Below are positions 50,938 through 63,396 of a stretch of 64,000 nt of DNA, one piece after another. Every line of letters begins with the position of its first letter. Position 1 is the stretch's first letter. Both the position numbers and the translations under genes were made by a program. Origin of the DNA: an uncultured Lachnospiraceae bacterium (GTDB lineage: Bacteria > Bacillota > Clostridia > Lachnospirales > Lachnospiraceae); the NCBI GenBank assembly GCA_947628705.1, contig CANRAZ010000004.1, positions 1 through 64,000 on the forward strand, written 5' to 3'. Under the pieces are notes generated by a model. That model saw only the letters and a program-made list of their open reading frames with translations. It did no database searches and was not told the DNA's origin.

Positions 50938-51360
50938 ATGCCTACATTTAACCAGCTAGTAAGAAAGGGCAGAAAAAGCTTACAGACAAAGTCTACAGCT
51001 CCTGCATTACAGAAAAGCTTCAACTCATTGCAGAAAAGATCCGTTGATTCTTCTTCTCCGCAAAAGAGAGGCGTTTGTACGGCAGTAAGAACCGCAACGC
51101 CTAAAAAGCCTAACTCGGCTCTTAGAAAGATTGCCAGAGTCCGTCTTTCAAACGGAATTGAAGTAACGAGCTACATTCCGGGCGAAGGTCACAATCTTCA
51201 GGAGCACAGCGTTGTTCTTATAAGAGGCGGCAGAGTTAAGGACCTTCCTGGTACAAGATACCACATCATCAGAGGTACTCTTGACACGGCAGGCGTAGCA
51301 AAGAGACGTCAGGCTCGCTCCAAGTACGGCGCAAAGAGACCTAAAGACGCAAAGAAATAA
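50938..51360 (+). CDS. rpsL: 30S ribosomal protein S12
   Basis: A 140-residue decoding-centre protein, a member of the 30S subunit. It opens with [12 protein letters not shown] and has the conserved [22 protein letters not shown] with the two lysines tied to streptomycin sensitivity, then [22 protein letters not shown]. It is the first gene of the str operon (rpsL-rpsG-fusA-tuf). AGGAGG precedes ATG 50938. In most bacteria rpoB and rpoC stand upstream; here they do not, and the operon has its own promoter. Confidence 0.98.
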   Translation: MPTFNQLVRKGRKSLQTKSTAPALQKSFNSLQKRSVDSSSPQKRGVCTAVRTATPKKPNSALRKIARVRLSNGIEVTSYIPGEGHNLQEHSVVLIRGGRVKDLPGTRYHIIRGTLDTAGVAKRRQARSKYGAKRPKDAKK

Positions 51361-51532
51361 TTAAAAATTATTAAAGATTTGCATTACTAAATCAATTGCA
51401 GGTTATTTCACTGACGCAGACGTGTGGCTGTAATGCGTGTAAAGATAGAGATAATGAGCATGAACACAGTAATGTGAGTACCGTAGAATTAATCGTCGGC
51501 GAAACCCGGCAGATATTAAGGAGGGAAGTAAC

Positions 51533-52003
51533 GTGCCACGTAAAGGACATATTCAGAAAAGAGATGTTTTGGCTGATCCTATTTACAACAGCAAGGTTGT
51601 TACAAAGCTTATCAACAACATTATGCTGGACGGTAAAAAGGGTGTTGCCCAGAAGATCGTATACGGCGCTTTTGAGCAGGTAAACGCTAAAACCGGCAAG
51701 GAAGCAATGGAGGTTTTTGAAACAGCCATGAATAACCTTATGCCAATGCTCGAAGTAAAGGCTCGCCGTATCGGCGGCGCCACATATCAGGTACCGATCG
51801 AAGTAAGACCGGACAGGAGACAGGCGCTTGCTCTTCGCTGGCTTGTAATGTTCTCACGTAAGAGAAGTGAGAAAACTCAGGTTGACAGGCTTGCAAACGA
51901 AATCATCGATGCATCCAACAATACTGGAAATGCAGTGAAGAGAAAAGAAGAAATGCACAGAATGGCAGAAGCAAACAAAGCATTTGCTCACTATCGCTGG
52001 TAA
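51533..52003 (+). CDS. rpsG: 30S ribosomal protein S7
   Basis: A 156-residue primary 16S rRNA-binding protein that nucleates head assembly of the small subunit. It starts at GTG 51533 after AAGGAGGGAAG, with [20 protein letters not shown] and the C-terminal [12 protein letters not shown] typical of S7. The 172-base gap to rpsL contains no recognised gene. Confidence 0.98.
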   Translation: MPRKGHIQKRDVLADPIYNSKVVTKLINNIMLDGKKGVAQKIVYGAFEQVNAKTGKEAMEVFETAMNNLMPMLEVKARRIGGATYQVPIEVRPDRRQALALRWLVMFSRKRSEKTQVDRLANEIIDASNNTGNAVKRKEEMHRMAEANKAFAHYRW

Positions 52004-52078
52004 TCTTCTTGTATTCAAAAAGAAACTTTCAGTGGAGCAGTGCTTCACGGTATATCAGTAAAATAGGAGGAAAAAACC

Positions 52079-54202
52079 TTGGCTGGAAGAGAATATCCGC
52101 TTGAGAGAACAAGAAATATCGGTATCATGGCACATATTGATGCCGGTAAGACGACTCTTACAGAGCGTATTCTGTACTACACAGGTGTAAACTACAAAAT
52201 AGGCAACACTCATGAAGGTACAGCTACAATGGACTGGATGGCGCAGGAGCAGGAAAGAGGTATTACAATTACCTCCGCAGCTACCACATGCCACTGGACG
52301 CTCGAAGAGGAAACAAAGCCAAAGGCAGGTGCGCTGGAGCACAGAATTAACATTATCGATACTCCGGGACACGTTGACTTCACGGTAGAAGTTGAACGTT
52401 CACTCCGTGTACTTGACAGTGCGGTCGGTGTGTTCTGTGCAAAGGGCGGTGTTGAGCCTCAGTCTGAGACCGTTTGGCGTCAGGCTGACAAGTATAACGT
52501 ACCTCGTCTTGCATTTGTTAATAAAATGGACATTGCCGGTGCTAATTTCTACAATTGTGTAGATATGATAAGAACCAGGCTTGGAAAGAACCCTGTAGCA
52601 ATGCAGCTTCCTATCGGTAAGGAAGACTATTTTAAGGGTGTTGTTGACCTTCTTGAAATGAAGGCCTACATTTACAACAACGAAACAGGTGATGACATTT
52701 CGGTTGAAGACATTCCTGCCGATATGGCCGAAGAGGCTCAGGAATGGCATGAGAAGATGGTTGAGTCCATCTGCGAGACGGACGATGTTCTCATCGAAAA
52801 ATATCTTGAAGGCGAGGAGCCTTCGGTTGACGACCTTAAGGCTGCGCTCAGACGCGCAACGATAAATGTTGAGATTATTCCTGTATTTTGCGGAAGCGCT
52901 TACAGAAATAAGGGCGTACAGAAGCTTCTTGACGCAGTTATCGAGTATCTGCCTGCTCCTACAGACATTCCGAACATAAAGGGTGTCGACGAGGAAGGAA
53001 ACGATATTGAGAGAAAGTCTTCTGACGAAGAGCCTTTTGCTGCTCTTGCGTTCAAGATTATGGCTGACCCGTTTGTAGGAAAGCTTGCTTATTTCCGTGT
53101 TTACTCAGGTACTCTTAACTCAGGCTCCTATGTCCTTAATGCGACGAAGGGCAAAAAAGAGCGTGTTGGACGTATACTTCAGATGCACGCCAATAAACGT
53201 ATGGAGCTTGATAAGGTTTACGCAGGAGATATCGCGGCGGCGGTAGGCTTCAAGCTTACGACTACAGGCGATACGATTTGTGACGAAAGCCACCCTGTAA
53301 TCCTTGAGTCAATGGAATTCCCTGAACCGGTTATCGACGTTGCGATCGAGCCTAAGACAAAGGCCGGTCAGGATAAGATGGGCGAGGCTCTTGCAAAGCT
53401 TGCAGAAGAAGACCCGACGTTCCGCGTAAGAACGGATGAAGAGACAGGTCAGACCATTATCGCAGGCATGGGCGAGCTTCACCTTGAAATCATTGTAGAC
53501 AGACTCTTAAGAGAGTTTAAGGTTGAAGCAAACGTAGGCGCGCCTCAGGTTGCTTACAAGGAAGGCATTACCAAAGAGGTCAATGTTGACAGTAAGTACA
53601 AGAAGCAGTCCGGCGGTTCAGGTCAGTACGGTCACTGTAAAGTTATCTTCTCACCAATGGACGTTAACGGAGAGAAGACCTATGAATTTGAGAACACAAC
53701 GGTCGGCGGTTCTATTCCTAAGGAATATATCCCGGCTGTCGATGCCGGAATTCAGGAGGCAATGAAGGCAGGAATACTCGGAGGATTCCCTGTACTCGGC
53801 GTTCATGCAAACTGCTATGACGGTTCTTATCACGAAGTAGACTCTAATGAAATGGCATTCAAGGTTGCCGGCTCTATGGCATTTAAAGATGCGATGAAGA
53901 AGGCTGATCCTGTACTTCTTGAGCCTGTCATGAGAGTTGAGGTTACGGTTCCTGAGGATTACATGGGCGATGTAATAGGCGATATCAGTTCGAGAAGAGG
54001 ACGTATCGAAGGAACAGAGGATATAAACGGAACAAAGCTTATCCGCGGTTTCGTGCCTCTCTCCGAAATGTTCGGTTATTCGACAACGCTTCGTTCAAAG
54101 ACACAGGGACGTGGAGCTTACTCAATGTTCTTCTCAACCTATGAAAAGGTGCCTAAGAACGTTCAGGAAGCAGTTTTAAGCACGAAAAACGGTGCGAAAT
54201 AA
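52079..54202 (+). CDS. fusA: Elongation factor G
   Basis: A 707-residue translocase GTPase. G1 is [16 protein letters not shown]3 is [17 protein letters not shown], and G4 is [14 protein letters not shown]. Domain IV includes [20 protein letters not shown], and the end ERP-like [18 protein letters not shown] is typical. The start is TTG 52079, 7 bases after AGGAGG. It catalyses movement of tRNA and mRNA on the ribosome, and is the third gene of the str operon. Confidence 0.98.
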   Translation: MAGREYPLERTRNIGIMAHIDAGKTTLTERILYYTGVNYKIGNTHEGTATMDWMAQEQERGITITSAATTCHWTLEEETKPKAGALEHRINIIDTPGHVDFTVEVERSLRVLDSAVGVFCAKGGVEPQSETVWRQADKYNVPRLAFVNKMDIAGANFYNCVDMIRTRLGKNPVAMQLPIGKEDYFKGVVDLLEMKAYIYNNETGDDISVEDIPADMAEEAQEWHEKMVESICETDDVLIEKYLEGEEPSVDDLKAALRRATINVEIIPVFCGSAYRNKGVQKLLDAVIEYLPAPTDIPNIKGVDEEGNDIERKSSDEEPFAALAFKIMADPFVGKLAYFRVYSGTLNSGSYVLNATKGKKERVGRILQMHANKRMELDKVYAGDIAAAVGFKLTTTGDTICDESHPVILESMEFPEPVIDVAIEPKTKAGQDKMGEALAKLAEEDPTFRVRTDEETGQTIIAGMGELHLEIIVDRLLREFKVEANVGAPQVAYKEGITKEVNVDSKYKKQSGGSGQYGHCKVIFSPMDVNGEKTYEFENTTVGGSIPKEYIPAVDAGIQEAMKAGILGGFPVLGVHANCYDGSYHEVDSNEMAFKVAGSMAFKDAMKKADPVLLEPVMRVEVTVPEDYMGDVIGDISSRRGRIEGTEDINGTKLIRGFVPLSEMFGYSTTLRSKTQGRGAYSMFFSTYEKVPKNVQEAVLSTKNGAK

Positions 54203-54224
54203 AGGCAATATTTTAAATTAATGC

Positions 54225-54253
54225 TTGACCTTGTTTCACTTATGAAATATAAT
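54225..54253 (+). promoter_or_regulatory. Dedicated tuf promoter inside the str operon
   Basis: TTGACC (54225-54230), a 17-base spacer and TATAAT (54248-54253) lie in the fusA-tuf gap, 58 bases before tuf. A separate promoter would give the extra EF-Tu that cells need over EF-G. Confidence 0.8.
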
Positions 54254-54310
54254 GGTTGCATATGATTTAACAGGTGCGTTTGCACAGAATTGAATTAGGA
54301 GGAATTAATA

Positions 54311-55498
54311 ATGGCTAAAGCAAAATTTGAAAGAAATAAGCCACATTGTAACATTGGTACAATCGGCCACGTTGACCACGGTAAGACTACTTTAACGGCA
54401 GCTATTACCAAGACATTGAATGCCAGACTCGGAACAGGTGAGGAAGTTGCATTCGACCAGATCGACAAGGCTCCTGAAGAAAGAGAAAGAGGTATCACAA
54501 TTTCTACGGCACACGTTGAGTATGAGTCTGAGAAGAGACACTACGCACACGTTGACTGCCCGGGACATGCTGACTACGTTAAGAACATGATTACCGGTGC
54601 TGCTCAGATGGACGGCGCTATCCTCGTTGTTGCCGCTACAGACGGCGTTATGGCTCAGACAAAGGAGCACATTCTTCTTTCCCGTCAGGTAGGCGTTCCT
54701 TACATCGTAGTTTTCATGAACAAGTGCGATATGGTTGACGATCCTGAACTCCTTGAGCTTGTTGAGATGGAAATCACAGAGGTTCTTGAAGAGTATGGAT
54801 TTACAGATTGTCCAATCATCAAGGGTTCGGCTCTTAAGGCTCTTGAAGATCCTAACAGCGAGTGGGGCGACAAGATCCTTGAGCTCATCAGAACAGTTGA
54901 CGATTATGTTCCGGATCCTGTTCGTGACACAGATAAGCCTTTCCTTATGCCTGTTGAGGACGTTTTCTCGATCACAGGACGTGGAACTGTTGCTACAGGC
55001 CGTGTAGAGCGTGGTACGCTTCATATGTCTGATGAAGTTGAAATCGTTGGTGTTAAGGAAGAGACACGTAAGGTTGTCGTAACCGGTATCGAAATGTTCC
55101 GTAAGCTTCTCGATGAGGCTCAGGCAGGCGATAACATCGGAGCTCTCCTTCGTGGCGTTCAGAGGGATGAGATCGTTCGTGGACAGATTCTTTGCAAGCC
55201 GGGCAGTGTTAAGCCTCACAAGAAGTTTACCGCTCAGGTTTACGTTCTTACCAAGGAAGAGGGTGGACGTCACACTCCTTTCTTCAACAACTATCGTCCT
55301 CAGTTCTATTTCAGAACAACAGACGTAACAGGTGTTTGTAACCTTCCGGAAGGCACAGAAATGTGTATGCCTGGCGACAACATTGAAATGACAATTGAGC
55401 TCATCCATCCGGTAGCTATGGAAGTCGGTTTAGGCTTCGCTATCCGTGAGGGCGGCAGAACAGTTGGTTCAGGTAAGGTTGTTACAATTATCGAGTAA
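54311..55498 (+). CDS. tuf: Elongation factor Tu
   Basis: A 395-residue GTPase that delivers aminoacyl-tRNA to the ribosome. It has [16 protein letters not shown] (G1), [20 protein letters not shown] (G3), NKCDMVDD (G4) and the C-terminal [15 protein letters not shown] precedes ATG 54311. It has its own promoter and is closed by a strong terminator. The codon choice is more biased than in most neighbouring genes, as expected for a highly expressed protein. Confidence 0.99.
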   Translation: MAKAKFERNKPHCNIGTIGHVDHGKTTLTAAITKTLNARLGTGEEVAFDQIDKAPEERERGITISTAHVEYESEKRHYAHVDCPGHADYVKNMITGAAQMDGAILVVAATDGVMAQTKEHILLSRQVGVPYIVVFMNKCDMVDDPELLELVEMEITEVLEEYGFTDCPIIKGSALKALEDPNSEWGDKILELIRTVDDYVPDPVRDTDKPFLMPVEDVFSITGRGTVATGRVERGTLHMSDEVEIVGVKEETRKVVVTGIEMFRKLLDEAQAGDNIGALLRGVQRDEIVRGQILCKPGSVKPHKKFTAQVYVLTKEEGGRHTPFFNNYRPQFYFRTTDVTGVCNLPEGTEMCMPGDNIEMTIELIHPVAMEVGLGFAIREGGRTVGSGKVVTIIE

Positions 55499-55518
55499 TT
55501 GAAGACAGTTAAATGAAA

Positions 55519-55556
55519 AAGGCTTCGGATCTTTCCGGAGCCTTTTTTGTTTTTTA
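55519..55556 (+). terminator. Rho-independent terminator after tuf
   Basis: AAGGCTTCGG (55519-55528) pairs, with one G-T wobble, with CCGGAGCCTT (55535-55544), followed by a run of T to 55556. It ends the str operon. Confidence 0.93.
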
Positions 55557-55697
55557 CAAAAATATTTGCGAATGCCGTCAATGCGAATAGAGCGCGCTTT
55601 ATTTTGCTAAAAATATATATTGCCGATGTATTTTTTTTATTTCCTGCAAATTACTTCCAATTTTGGGAATAATGATATAGAATTTTATGGATAGATT

Positions 55698-55706
55698 TGG
55701 TATAAT
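55698..55706 (+). promoter_or_regulatory. Extended -10 promoter of the ATP synthase operon
   Basis: TGGTATAAT (55698-55706) is an extended -10 (TGnTATAAT) 27 bases before the first atp-operon gene. There is no clear -35. Confidence 0.65.
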
Positions 55707-55732
55707 ACGCTGTGTATGGAGAAAAACCGCAT

Positions 55733-56050
55733 ATGGACAACAGCCGTAAGGAAATTTTGAATTGTATTTTACTGATACTACAGATAGGCATATGCATGAT
55801 TGCCTCGCTGGCATTGGGAGGCTTTCTTGGTTATCTTGCGGGGAAATGGCTTGACGCAGGCTATCTGATTTTGCCGGGTCTTGCTTTAGGAGCCGCAGCA
55901 GGCTACAGAAATGTTTATCTTATGGTAAAGAAATACATTAAAAATCCGAAACTGCCTGAACCGGAACGGCCTTCTGAGGAGGAGCTCAGAAGAAAAAGAG
56001 CCGAAGAAGAGTTTGAGAGGTGGAAGCAGGAAAGAAAATCAGATGACTGA
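55733..56050 (+). CDS. AtpI/AtpZ-like ATP synthase accessory protein
   Basis: A 105-residue protein at the head of the atp operon. It has two membrane segments (LLILQIGICMIASLALGGFL and the glycine-rich LILPGLALGAAAGYRNVYL) and a highly charged C-terminal tail (PEPERPSEEELRRKRAEEEF). This is the AtpZ/AtpI type (PF09527), small proteins that assist c-ring assembly or Mg2+ uptake. ATG 55733 follows GGAG at 11 bases; GTG 55712 is less likely. It overlaps the next gene by 8 bases. Confidence 0.8.
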   Translation: MDNSRKEILNCILLILQIGICMIASLALGGFLGYLAGKWLDAGYLILPGLALGAAAGYRNVYLMVKKYIKNPKLPEPERPSEEELRRKRAEEEFERWKQERKSDD

Positions 56051-56690
56051 CGAAAAAATGAAAAGGTTTCTGAATCCGCGCAGTGCAGGCATAATCGAAA
56101 GGATAGCCTCCTTTGAAAAGCCCTCCGGCGAGGACGGAGAAAAGGTTCTTGTGAATGTTTACAGGGACGGAGATGCACAGTGGACGGAAGAACAGAGTCC
56201 GGACTGGACGGATTGGGACAGCGAGAACGGAGAGGAAGATGAGGTCGTTCACTTCATTGAACCGGGAAGCGAAGAGGAAAGAGAAAGCATCAGGGAAGCG
56301 AAGCTTACGCTCAGAGGAATGTATGCGGCGTTTACCGTGCTTACGCTTGTTTTTCTTGCCGTCGGGCTTCTGCTTTCTCATAAAAAACTGACCTTTTCCG
56401 CCGGCATTCTGACCGGATTTATAACTGGGCTGTTTTACATTACGCATCTTAATTCAAGCATTAAGGAAATTCTTAATTATGATGAAGACGCTGCCGTCCG
56501 CGCAATGAAAAAGGATGCGAGGATAAGGCTGGGAGTCGTGGGCATAGGAGGAGTTCTTGCAGCGGCCCTTATAGGCGGCGATTCGGCGCTCGGAGTGCTT
56601 GCGCAGATATTTGCCATAAAGCTTTCTGCGTATCTGACCCCTGCGGCAGCCGGAATTCTCAAGAAAATTAATCCCGATAAAGGAAGGTGA
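56043..56690 (+). CDS. ATP synthase subunit I-like membrane protein with acidic N-terminus
   Basis: A 215-residue protein. Residues 1-95 are an acidic, probably soluble segment (TEEQSPDWTDWDSENGEEDE), and the last 120 form four membrane segments of the kind seen in ATP synthase I proteins (YAAFTVLTLVFLAVGLLL, FSAGILTGFITGLFYITHL, LGVVGIGGVLAAALIGG, FAIKLSAYLTPAAAGIL). The acidic N-terminus is much longer than in usual AtpI (about 120 residues). ATG 56043 overlaps the previous gene. It lies 6 bases before atpB, in the usual atpI place. Confidence 0.75.
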   Translation: MTDEKMKRFLNPRSAGIIERIASFEKPSGEDGEKVLVNVYRDGDAQWTEEQSPDWTDWDSENGEEDEVVHFIEPGSEEERESIREAKLTLRGMYAAFTVLTLVFLAVGLLLSHKKLTFSAGILTGFITGLFYITHLNSSIKEILNYDEDAAVRAMKKDARIRLGVVGIGGVLAAALIGGDSALGVLAQIFAIKLSAYLTPAAAGILKKINPDKGR

Positions 56691-56696
56691 TATAAA

Positions 56697-57461
56697 GTGA
56701 GCATGGGGAGCATATCGCTTCTTTACGGCTTATTCAGCCGGACTCCGACGGTGCTTGCAAGCGACATAGACATCGGAGTCGACGGGCTGCTTAAGTATGA
56801 GCTGTTCGGACAGACCCTGTGGCTGACGACAACCCATGTAAGCATATTGATTGTACTGATGATTTTTACCGTGTTCGCGATAGTGGCAAACAGGGCGATA
56901 AAAAAGACCGACCCTTATAAAAAGCCGTCTGCATTTGTAAACGTGATTGAACTTGCGGTTGAAAAGATAGACGGAATGGTTGCCGAAAATATGGGTACGG
57001 AGCACGGAATGCAGTTTGCAAATTATATCGGTACGCTGTTCGCATTCCTTCTTGTGTGCAATCTCTCAGGGCTTTTGGGTCTGAGACCGCCTACTGCGGA
57101 TTACGGCTGCACTCTGAGCCTTGCGCTTATAACCTTTATGCTTATACACATTACGGGCTTCAGATACCAGAAGCTTGGACATCTCACAGGACTCTGCAAG
57201 CCTCTGCTTCTTACGCCGATAAACATAATCGGAGAACTGGCGACGCCGCTTTCAATGTCCCTCCGTCTGTTTGGCAACATACTCAGCGGCGTAGTCCTTA
57301 TGGCGATTGTCTACGGTCTTATACCGCAGGTCATACTGTGGTTCTGGCCGGGCGTGCTTCATGCGTATTTTGATGTGTTTGCAGGCTGTATTCAGGCATA
57401 TGTATTCTGTCTGCTGACTATGATTTATATATCCAACAATTTCAGCAGCGATGACGATTAG
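56697..57461 (+). CDS. atpB: F-ATPase subunit a
   Basis: A 254-residue membrane subunit forming the ion half-channels beside the c ring. The essential arginine lies in TPLSMSLRLFGNILSG, near residue 190. Other hydrophobic segments (TLFAFLLVCNLSGLLGL, QVILWFWPGVLHAYFDVFAG) and a C-terminal YISNNFSSDDD fit. The start is GTG 56697 after AGGTGAT; ATG 56703 is possible. Confidence 0.95.
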   Translation: MSMGSISLLYGLFSRTPTVLASDIDIGVDGLLKYELFGQTLWLTTTHVSILIVLMIFTVFAIVANRAIKKTDPYKKPSAFVNVIELAVEKIDGMVAENMGTEHGMQFANYIGTLFAFLLVCNLSGLLGLRPPTADYGCTLSLALITFMLIHITGFRYQKLGHLTGLCKPLLLTPINIIGELATPLSMSLRLFGNILSGVVLMAIVYGLIPQVILWFWPGVLHAYFDVFAGCIQAYVFCLLTMIYISNNFSSDDD

Positions 57462-57553
57462 GACAATGTAGACGAAGCCGTGCTGATGCGTCGGACGCTG
57501 TCCGGCAGCAGACTGCGGCAGTCATGTTAAAAGTATTGATTGAAAAGATATAA

Positions 57554-57832
<279 letters not shown>

Positions 57833-57886
57833 AACGCCTGTGCGTTTTAGAATGGTAGAGATTTGCAGAAACAGGAGGAATAAGTT

Positions 57887-58459
57887 TTGGGCGCATTATT
57901 AAAATTACAGTGTGTGCTTCTTGCTGCCGACGGCGAAGATTCCCTTATACAGCGTGTGTTCGGCCTTGACGCGCAGCTGATTGCAGACACGCTTATAGTT
58001 GCCTGTGCGGTCCTGTTTTTGTTCCTGCTGCTTTCTTATCTGGTGTTCAATCCTGCAAGAGAGCTTCTTGCAAAGCGCCGGGAAAAGGTTGTAAGCGACC
58101 TTGAAGATGCAGCGAAGGAAAAGGAGGACGCCATTGCTTTTAAGGCAGAGTATGAGAGCCGTCTTGCAAATGCGGAAAAGGATGCTGACGAAATAATCAG
58201 CGAGGGACGCAGGCGCGCCAATAAGCGTGAAGAGGAGATTGTTTCCGAGGCCAAGGAAGAGGCTGCACGCATATTGGCAAGAACGGAAAAGGAAATCGAG
58301 CTTGAAAAGGCAAAGGCAAGGGACGAAGTCAAGCAGGAAATGGTTGAAGTGGCTCAAGCCATGGCAGGCAGGTTCATATCCGAAAACATGGATAAGGAAA
58401 AGCAGGCGGATCTTGTTGACGAGGTTATTAATGAAATAGGTGATACGACATGGCAGTAG
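57887..58459 (+). CDS. atpF: F-ATPase subunit b
   Basis: A 190-residue stator subunit with an N-terminal membrane segment (LIVACAVLFLFLLLSYLVF) and a long charged coiled coil (ERLANAEKDADEII-type heptads, LARTEKEIELEKAKA). The start is TTG 57887 behind CAGGAGG. The 3' end overlaps atpH by 10 bases. Confidence 0.95.
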   Translation: MGALLKLQCVLLAADGEDSLIQRVFGLDAQLIADTLIVACAVLFLFLLLSYLVFNPARELLAKRREKVVSDLEDAAKEKEDAIAFKAEYESRLANAEKDADEIISEGRRRANKREEEIVSEAKEEAARILARTEKEIELEKAKARDEVKQEMVEVAQAMAGRFISENMDKEKQADLVDEVINEIGDTTWQ

Positions 58460-58992
58460 TAGAAGAAAGGTATGCTAATGCGCTGCTTGAGTTAGCCGTT
58501 TCTGAGGGAAAAGCCGACAGCTATCTTGAAGAGGTTTCAGTGCTTCTTGCGCTTCTTAAGGAAAATCGGGAGCTTTTAAGTCTGTATAAAAATCCTAAGA
58601 TTACTCCGGAGGAAAAGCTTGAAGTGACCGAAAACTGCTTTAAGGGCAGGTTTTCGGATGATGTTGTCGGACTGATAACTCTTGTCGTATCTAACGGCAG
58701 AAGCGAGAATCTGTGCGGTGTTTTAGAATGGTTTATTGATCACGTCAAGGAATATCTCGGAATCGGGATAGTTTATGTTGAAAGCGCCGGAGAAATTGAT
58801 TCTGAGAGAAAAAAGGCTCTTGAAGAAAAAATTCTGGCAACAACGGACTATAGTTCTCTTGAGGTACATTATTCAATCAAAAAGGAGCTGATTGGAGGAA
58901 TGAGGGTCCGCATCAAGGACCGCATTATCGACAACAGCATCAGGACAAAGCTGGATGAAATGTCTAAAGAGCTTCGTCAGGTACAATTATAG
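58450..58992 (+). CDS. atpH: F-ATPase subunit delta
   Basis: A 180-residue stator protein connecting F1 to subunit b. It opens VVEERYANALLELAVSEGKA and ends GGMRVRIKDRIIDNSIRTKLDEM, as expected. ATG 58450 overlaps the atpF end, which suggests coupled translation. Confidence 0.95.
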   Translation: MAVVEERYANALLELAVSEGKADSYLEEVSVLLALLKENRELLSLYKNPKITPEEKLEVTENCFKGRFSDDVVGLITLVVSNGRSENLCGVLEWFIDHVKEYLGIGIVYVESAGEIDSERKKALEEKILATTDYSSLEVHYSIKKELIGGMRVRIKDRIIDNSIRTKLDEMSKELRQVQL

Positions 58993-59011
58993 AAAGGACA
59001 GGTAGTGGGCT

Positions 59012-60517
59012 TTGAATTTAAAACCGGAAGAAATCAGTTCAGTCATAAAAGAACAGATTAAAAAATACAGCGCAAAGCTTGTTGTTTCCGATGTCGGGAC
59101 CGTAATTCAGGTTGCTGACGGCATTGCCAGAATTCACGGTCTTGAAAAGGCGATGCAGGGCGAGCTTCTTGAGTTTCCGGGCGAGGTTTACGGAATGGTC
59201 TTAAACCTTGAGCAGGACAATGTCGGCGCTGTGCTTTTGGGTGACACAAAGAACATAAGCGAGGGCGACATGGTTAAAACCACGGGACGTGTGGTTGAGG
59301 TTCCTGTAGGCGACTGCATGCTTGGCAGAGTTGTAAATGCTCTGGGACAGCCGATAGACGGAAAAGGGCCTATCGTAAGCGAAAAATTCCGTCCGATTGA
59401 GCGTGTTGCAAGCGGCGTTATTTCAAGAAAGTCGGTAAATACTCCGCTTCAGACCGGAATAAAGGCGATTGACTCGATGGTTCCGATAGGAAGAGGACAG
59501 CGCGAGCTTATCATCGGCGACCGTCAGACAGGTAAGACGGCAATCGCTGTCGACACAATAATTAACCAGAAAAACGAAAATGTAAAATGTATATATGTTG
59601 CAATCGGTCAGAAGGCTTCTACGGTTGCATCTATCGTAAAGACTCTTAATGAGTACGGAGCAATGGACTACACGACCGTAGTTGCGGCAACAGCTTCCGA
59701 GCTTGCTCCGCTCCAGTATATCGCGCCGTATTCGGGCTGCGCTATCGGTGAAGAGTGGATGGAAAACGGTCAGGATGTTCTTATTATTTACGACGACCTA
59801 AGCAAGCACGCAACCGCTTACCGTACGCTTTCCCTTCTTCTCAAGAGGCCTCCGGGACGTGAGGCATATCCGGGCGACGTTTTTTATCTTCATTCAAGAC
59901 TGCTTGAAAGAGCGGCAAGACTTAACGACGAGCTTGGCGGAGGTTCGCTTACCGCGCTTCCGATAATCGAAACGCAGGCCGGCGATGTTTCCGCATATAT
60001 CCCGACAAACGTAATTTCAATTACCGACGGACAGATATATCTTGAAACCGAAATGTTTAATTCCGGCTTCAGACCGGCGGTAAATGCCGGACTTTCAGTG
60101 TCCCGTGTAGGCGGTTCTGCACAGATCAAGGCAATGAAGAAGATTGCAGGTCCGATCCGTATCGAGCTTGCGCAGTTCAGGGAGCTTGCGGCATTCTCGC
60201 AGTTTGGCTCGGATCTCGACGCCGACACCAAGGAGAAGCTTGCGCAGGGCGAAAGAATCCGAGAGGTTCTTAAGCAGCCGCAGTACAAGCCGATGCCGGT
60301 CGAGGAGCAGATAGTTATAATATATGCCGCAGTAAACAAGTATCTTATTGACATTCCTGTTGAAAGGGTTACTGAATTTGAAAGCAGCCTTATTTCGCTC
60401 ATCAGCAGCAAGTATGCCGAGATTTTTGAGTCGATCCGCACGGAAAAGGTAATCAGTGAGGAGATTGAAGCAAAGCTGGTTGAGGCTATTAAGGAATGTA
60501 AGGCGGAATTGAAATAA
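59012..60517 (+). CDS. atpA: F-ATPase subunit alpha
   Basis: A 501-residue non-catalytic nucleotide-binding subunit of F1. It has Walker [12 protein letters not shown] and the [16 protein letters not shown] segment. TTG 59012 is the start, following AAAGGA at a long spacing. The 100-base gap to atpG contains no gene. Confidence 0.97.
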   Translation: MNLKPEEISSVIKEQIKKYSAKLVVSDVGTVIQVADGIARIHGLEKAMQGELLEFPGEVYGMVLNLEQDNVGAVLLGDTKNISEGDMVKTTGRVVEVPVGDCMLGRVVNALGQPIDGKGPIVSEKFRPIERVASGVISRKSVNTPLQTGIKAIDSMVPIGRGQRELIIGDRQTGKTAIAVDTIINQKNENVKCIYVAIGQKASTVASIVKTLNEYGAMDYTTVVAATASELAPLQYIAPYSGCAIGEEWMENGQDVLIIYDDLSKHATAYRTLSLLLKRPPGREAYPGDVFYLHSRLLERAARLNDELGGGSLTALPIIETQAGDVSAYIPTNVISITDGQIYLETEMFNSGFRPAVNAGLSVSRVGGSAQIKAMKKIAGPIRIELAQFRELAAFSQFGSDLDADTKEKLAQGERIREVLKQPQYKPMPVEEQIVIIYAAVNKYLIDIPVERVTEFESSLISLISSKYAEIFESIRTEKVISEEIEAKLVEAIKECKAELK

Positions 60518-60617
60518 GACGGCTGAATATGCTTAAGCGCCGCAAGAAAATTGTGAGATTAAATAAAGCAGCTGAAATAAAACAGCATGTCTCTGACATG
60601 CGTTTGGGAGGATTGCT

Positions 60618-62901
<2,284 letters not shown>

Positions 62902-62903
62902 TT

Positions 62904-63314
62904 ATGGCTAACAATAATTCTTTTAAAATTAAAGTGCTTTCGCCGAACAGAGTGTTTTACGAGGGCGATGCGGATATGATCGAGCTTACCACCACGGAGG
63001 GCGATATCGGCGTTTACAAGGGTCACATTCCGCTCACTGCCATTGTTGCTCCCGGAATACTGAGGATAACTCTTGACGGCGAGGTGAAGGAAGCTTCGAT
63101 GCTTGAGGGTTTTCTCCAGATAACTGCCGATGAGGTCGTCATACTTTCGGAAAGCTGCGAGTGGCCGGAGGAAATCGACATTAAAAGGGCGGAGGAAGCA
63201 AGGGTCCGCGCAGAGCGGAGAATTAAGTCTTCCGATATGAACGTCAACATGGAGCGTGCGGAAATCGCGCTTAAAAAATCGCTTATCAGGCTTAATTTAG
63301 CAAACAGGCGGTAA
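62904..63314 (+). CDS. atpC: F-ATPase subunit epsilon
   Basis: A 136-residue subunit with an N-terminal beta barrel (IKVLSPNRVFYEGDADMIEL, GVYKGHIPLTAIVAPG) and a C-terminal helical pair. It starts 2 bases after atpD with no separate ribosome binding site, so translation is probably coupled. It links the stalk to the c ring and can inhibit hydrolysis. Last gene of the operon. Confidence 0.95.
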   Translation: MANNNSFKIKVLSPNRVFYEGDADMIELTTTEGDIGVYKGHIPLTAIVAPGILRITLDGEVKEASMLEGFLQITADEVVILSESCEWPEEIDIKRAEEARVRAERRIKSSDMNVNMERAEIALKKSLIRLNLANRR

Positions 63315-63325
63315 AATAAAAAGGA

Positions 63326-63370
63326 GGCTGCAGCAAAAATTTTATTCAGGGTTTTGCGGCAGCCTTTTGT
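63326..63370 (+). terminator. Terminator of the ATP synthase operon
   Basis: GGCTGC-GCAAAA (from 63326) pairs with TTTTGC-GGCAGCC (to 63364), followed by four T. The T run is short, so readthrough into galE is possible. Confidence 0.75.
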
Positions 63371-63396
63371 AATAAATCATAAAAGGAGGAAGTGTT

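Noticed and set aside
54392..55408. 338-codon minus-strand frame opposite tuf
   Set aside because: Shadow of a highly biased coding gene; no ribosome binding site or known family.
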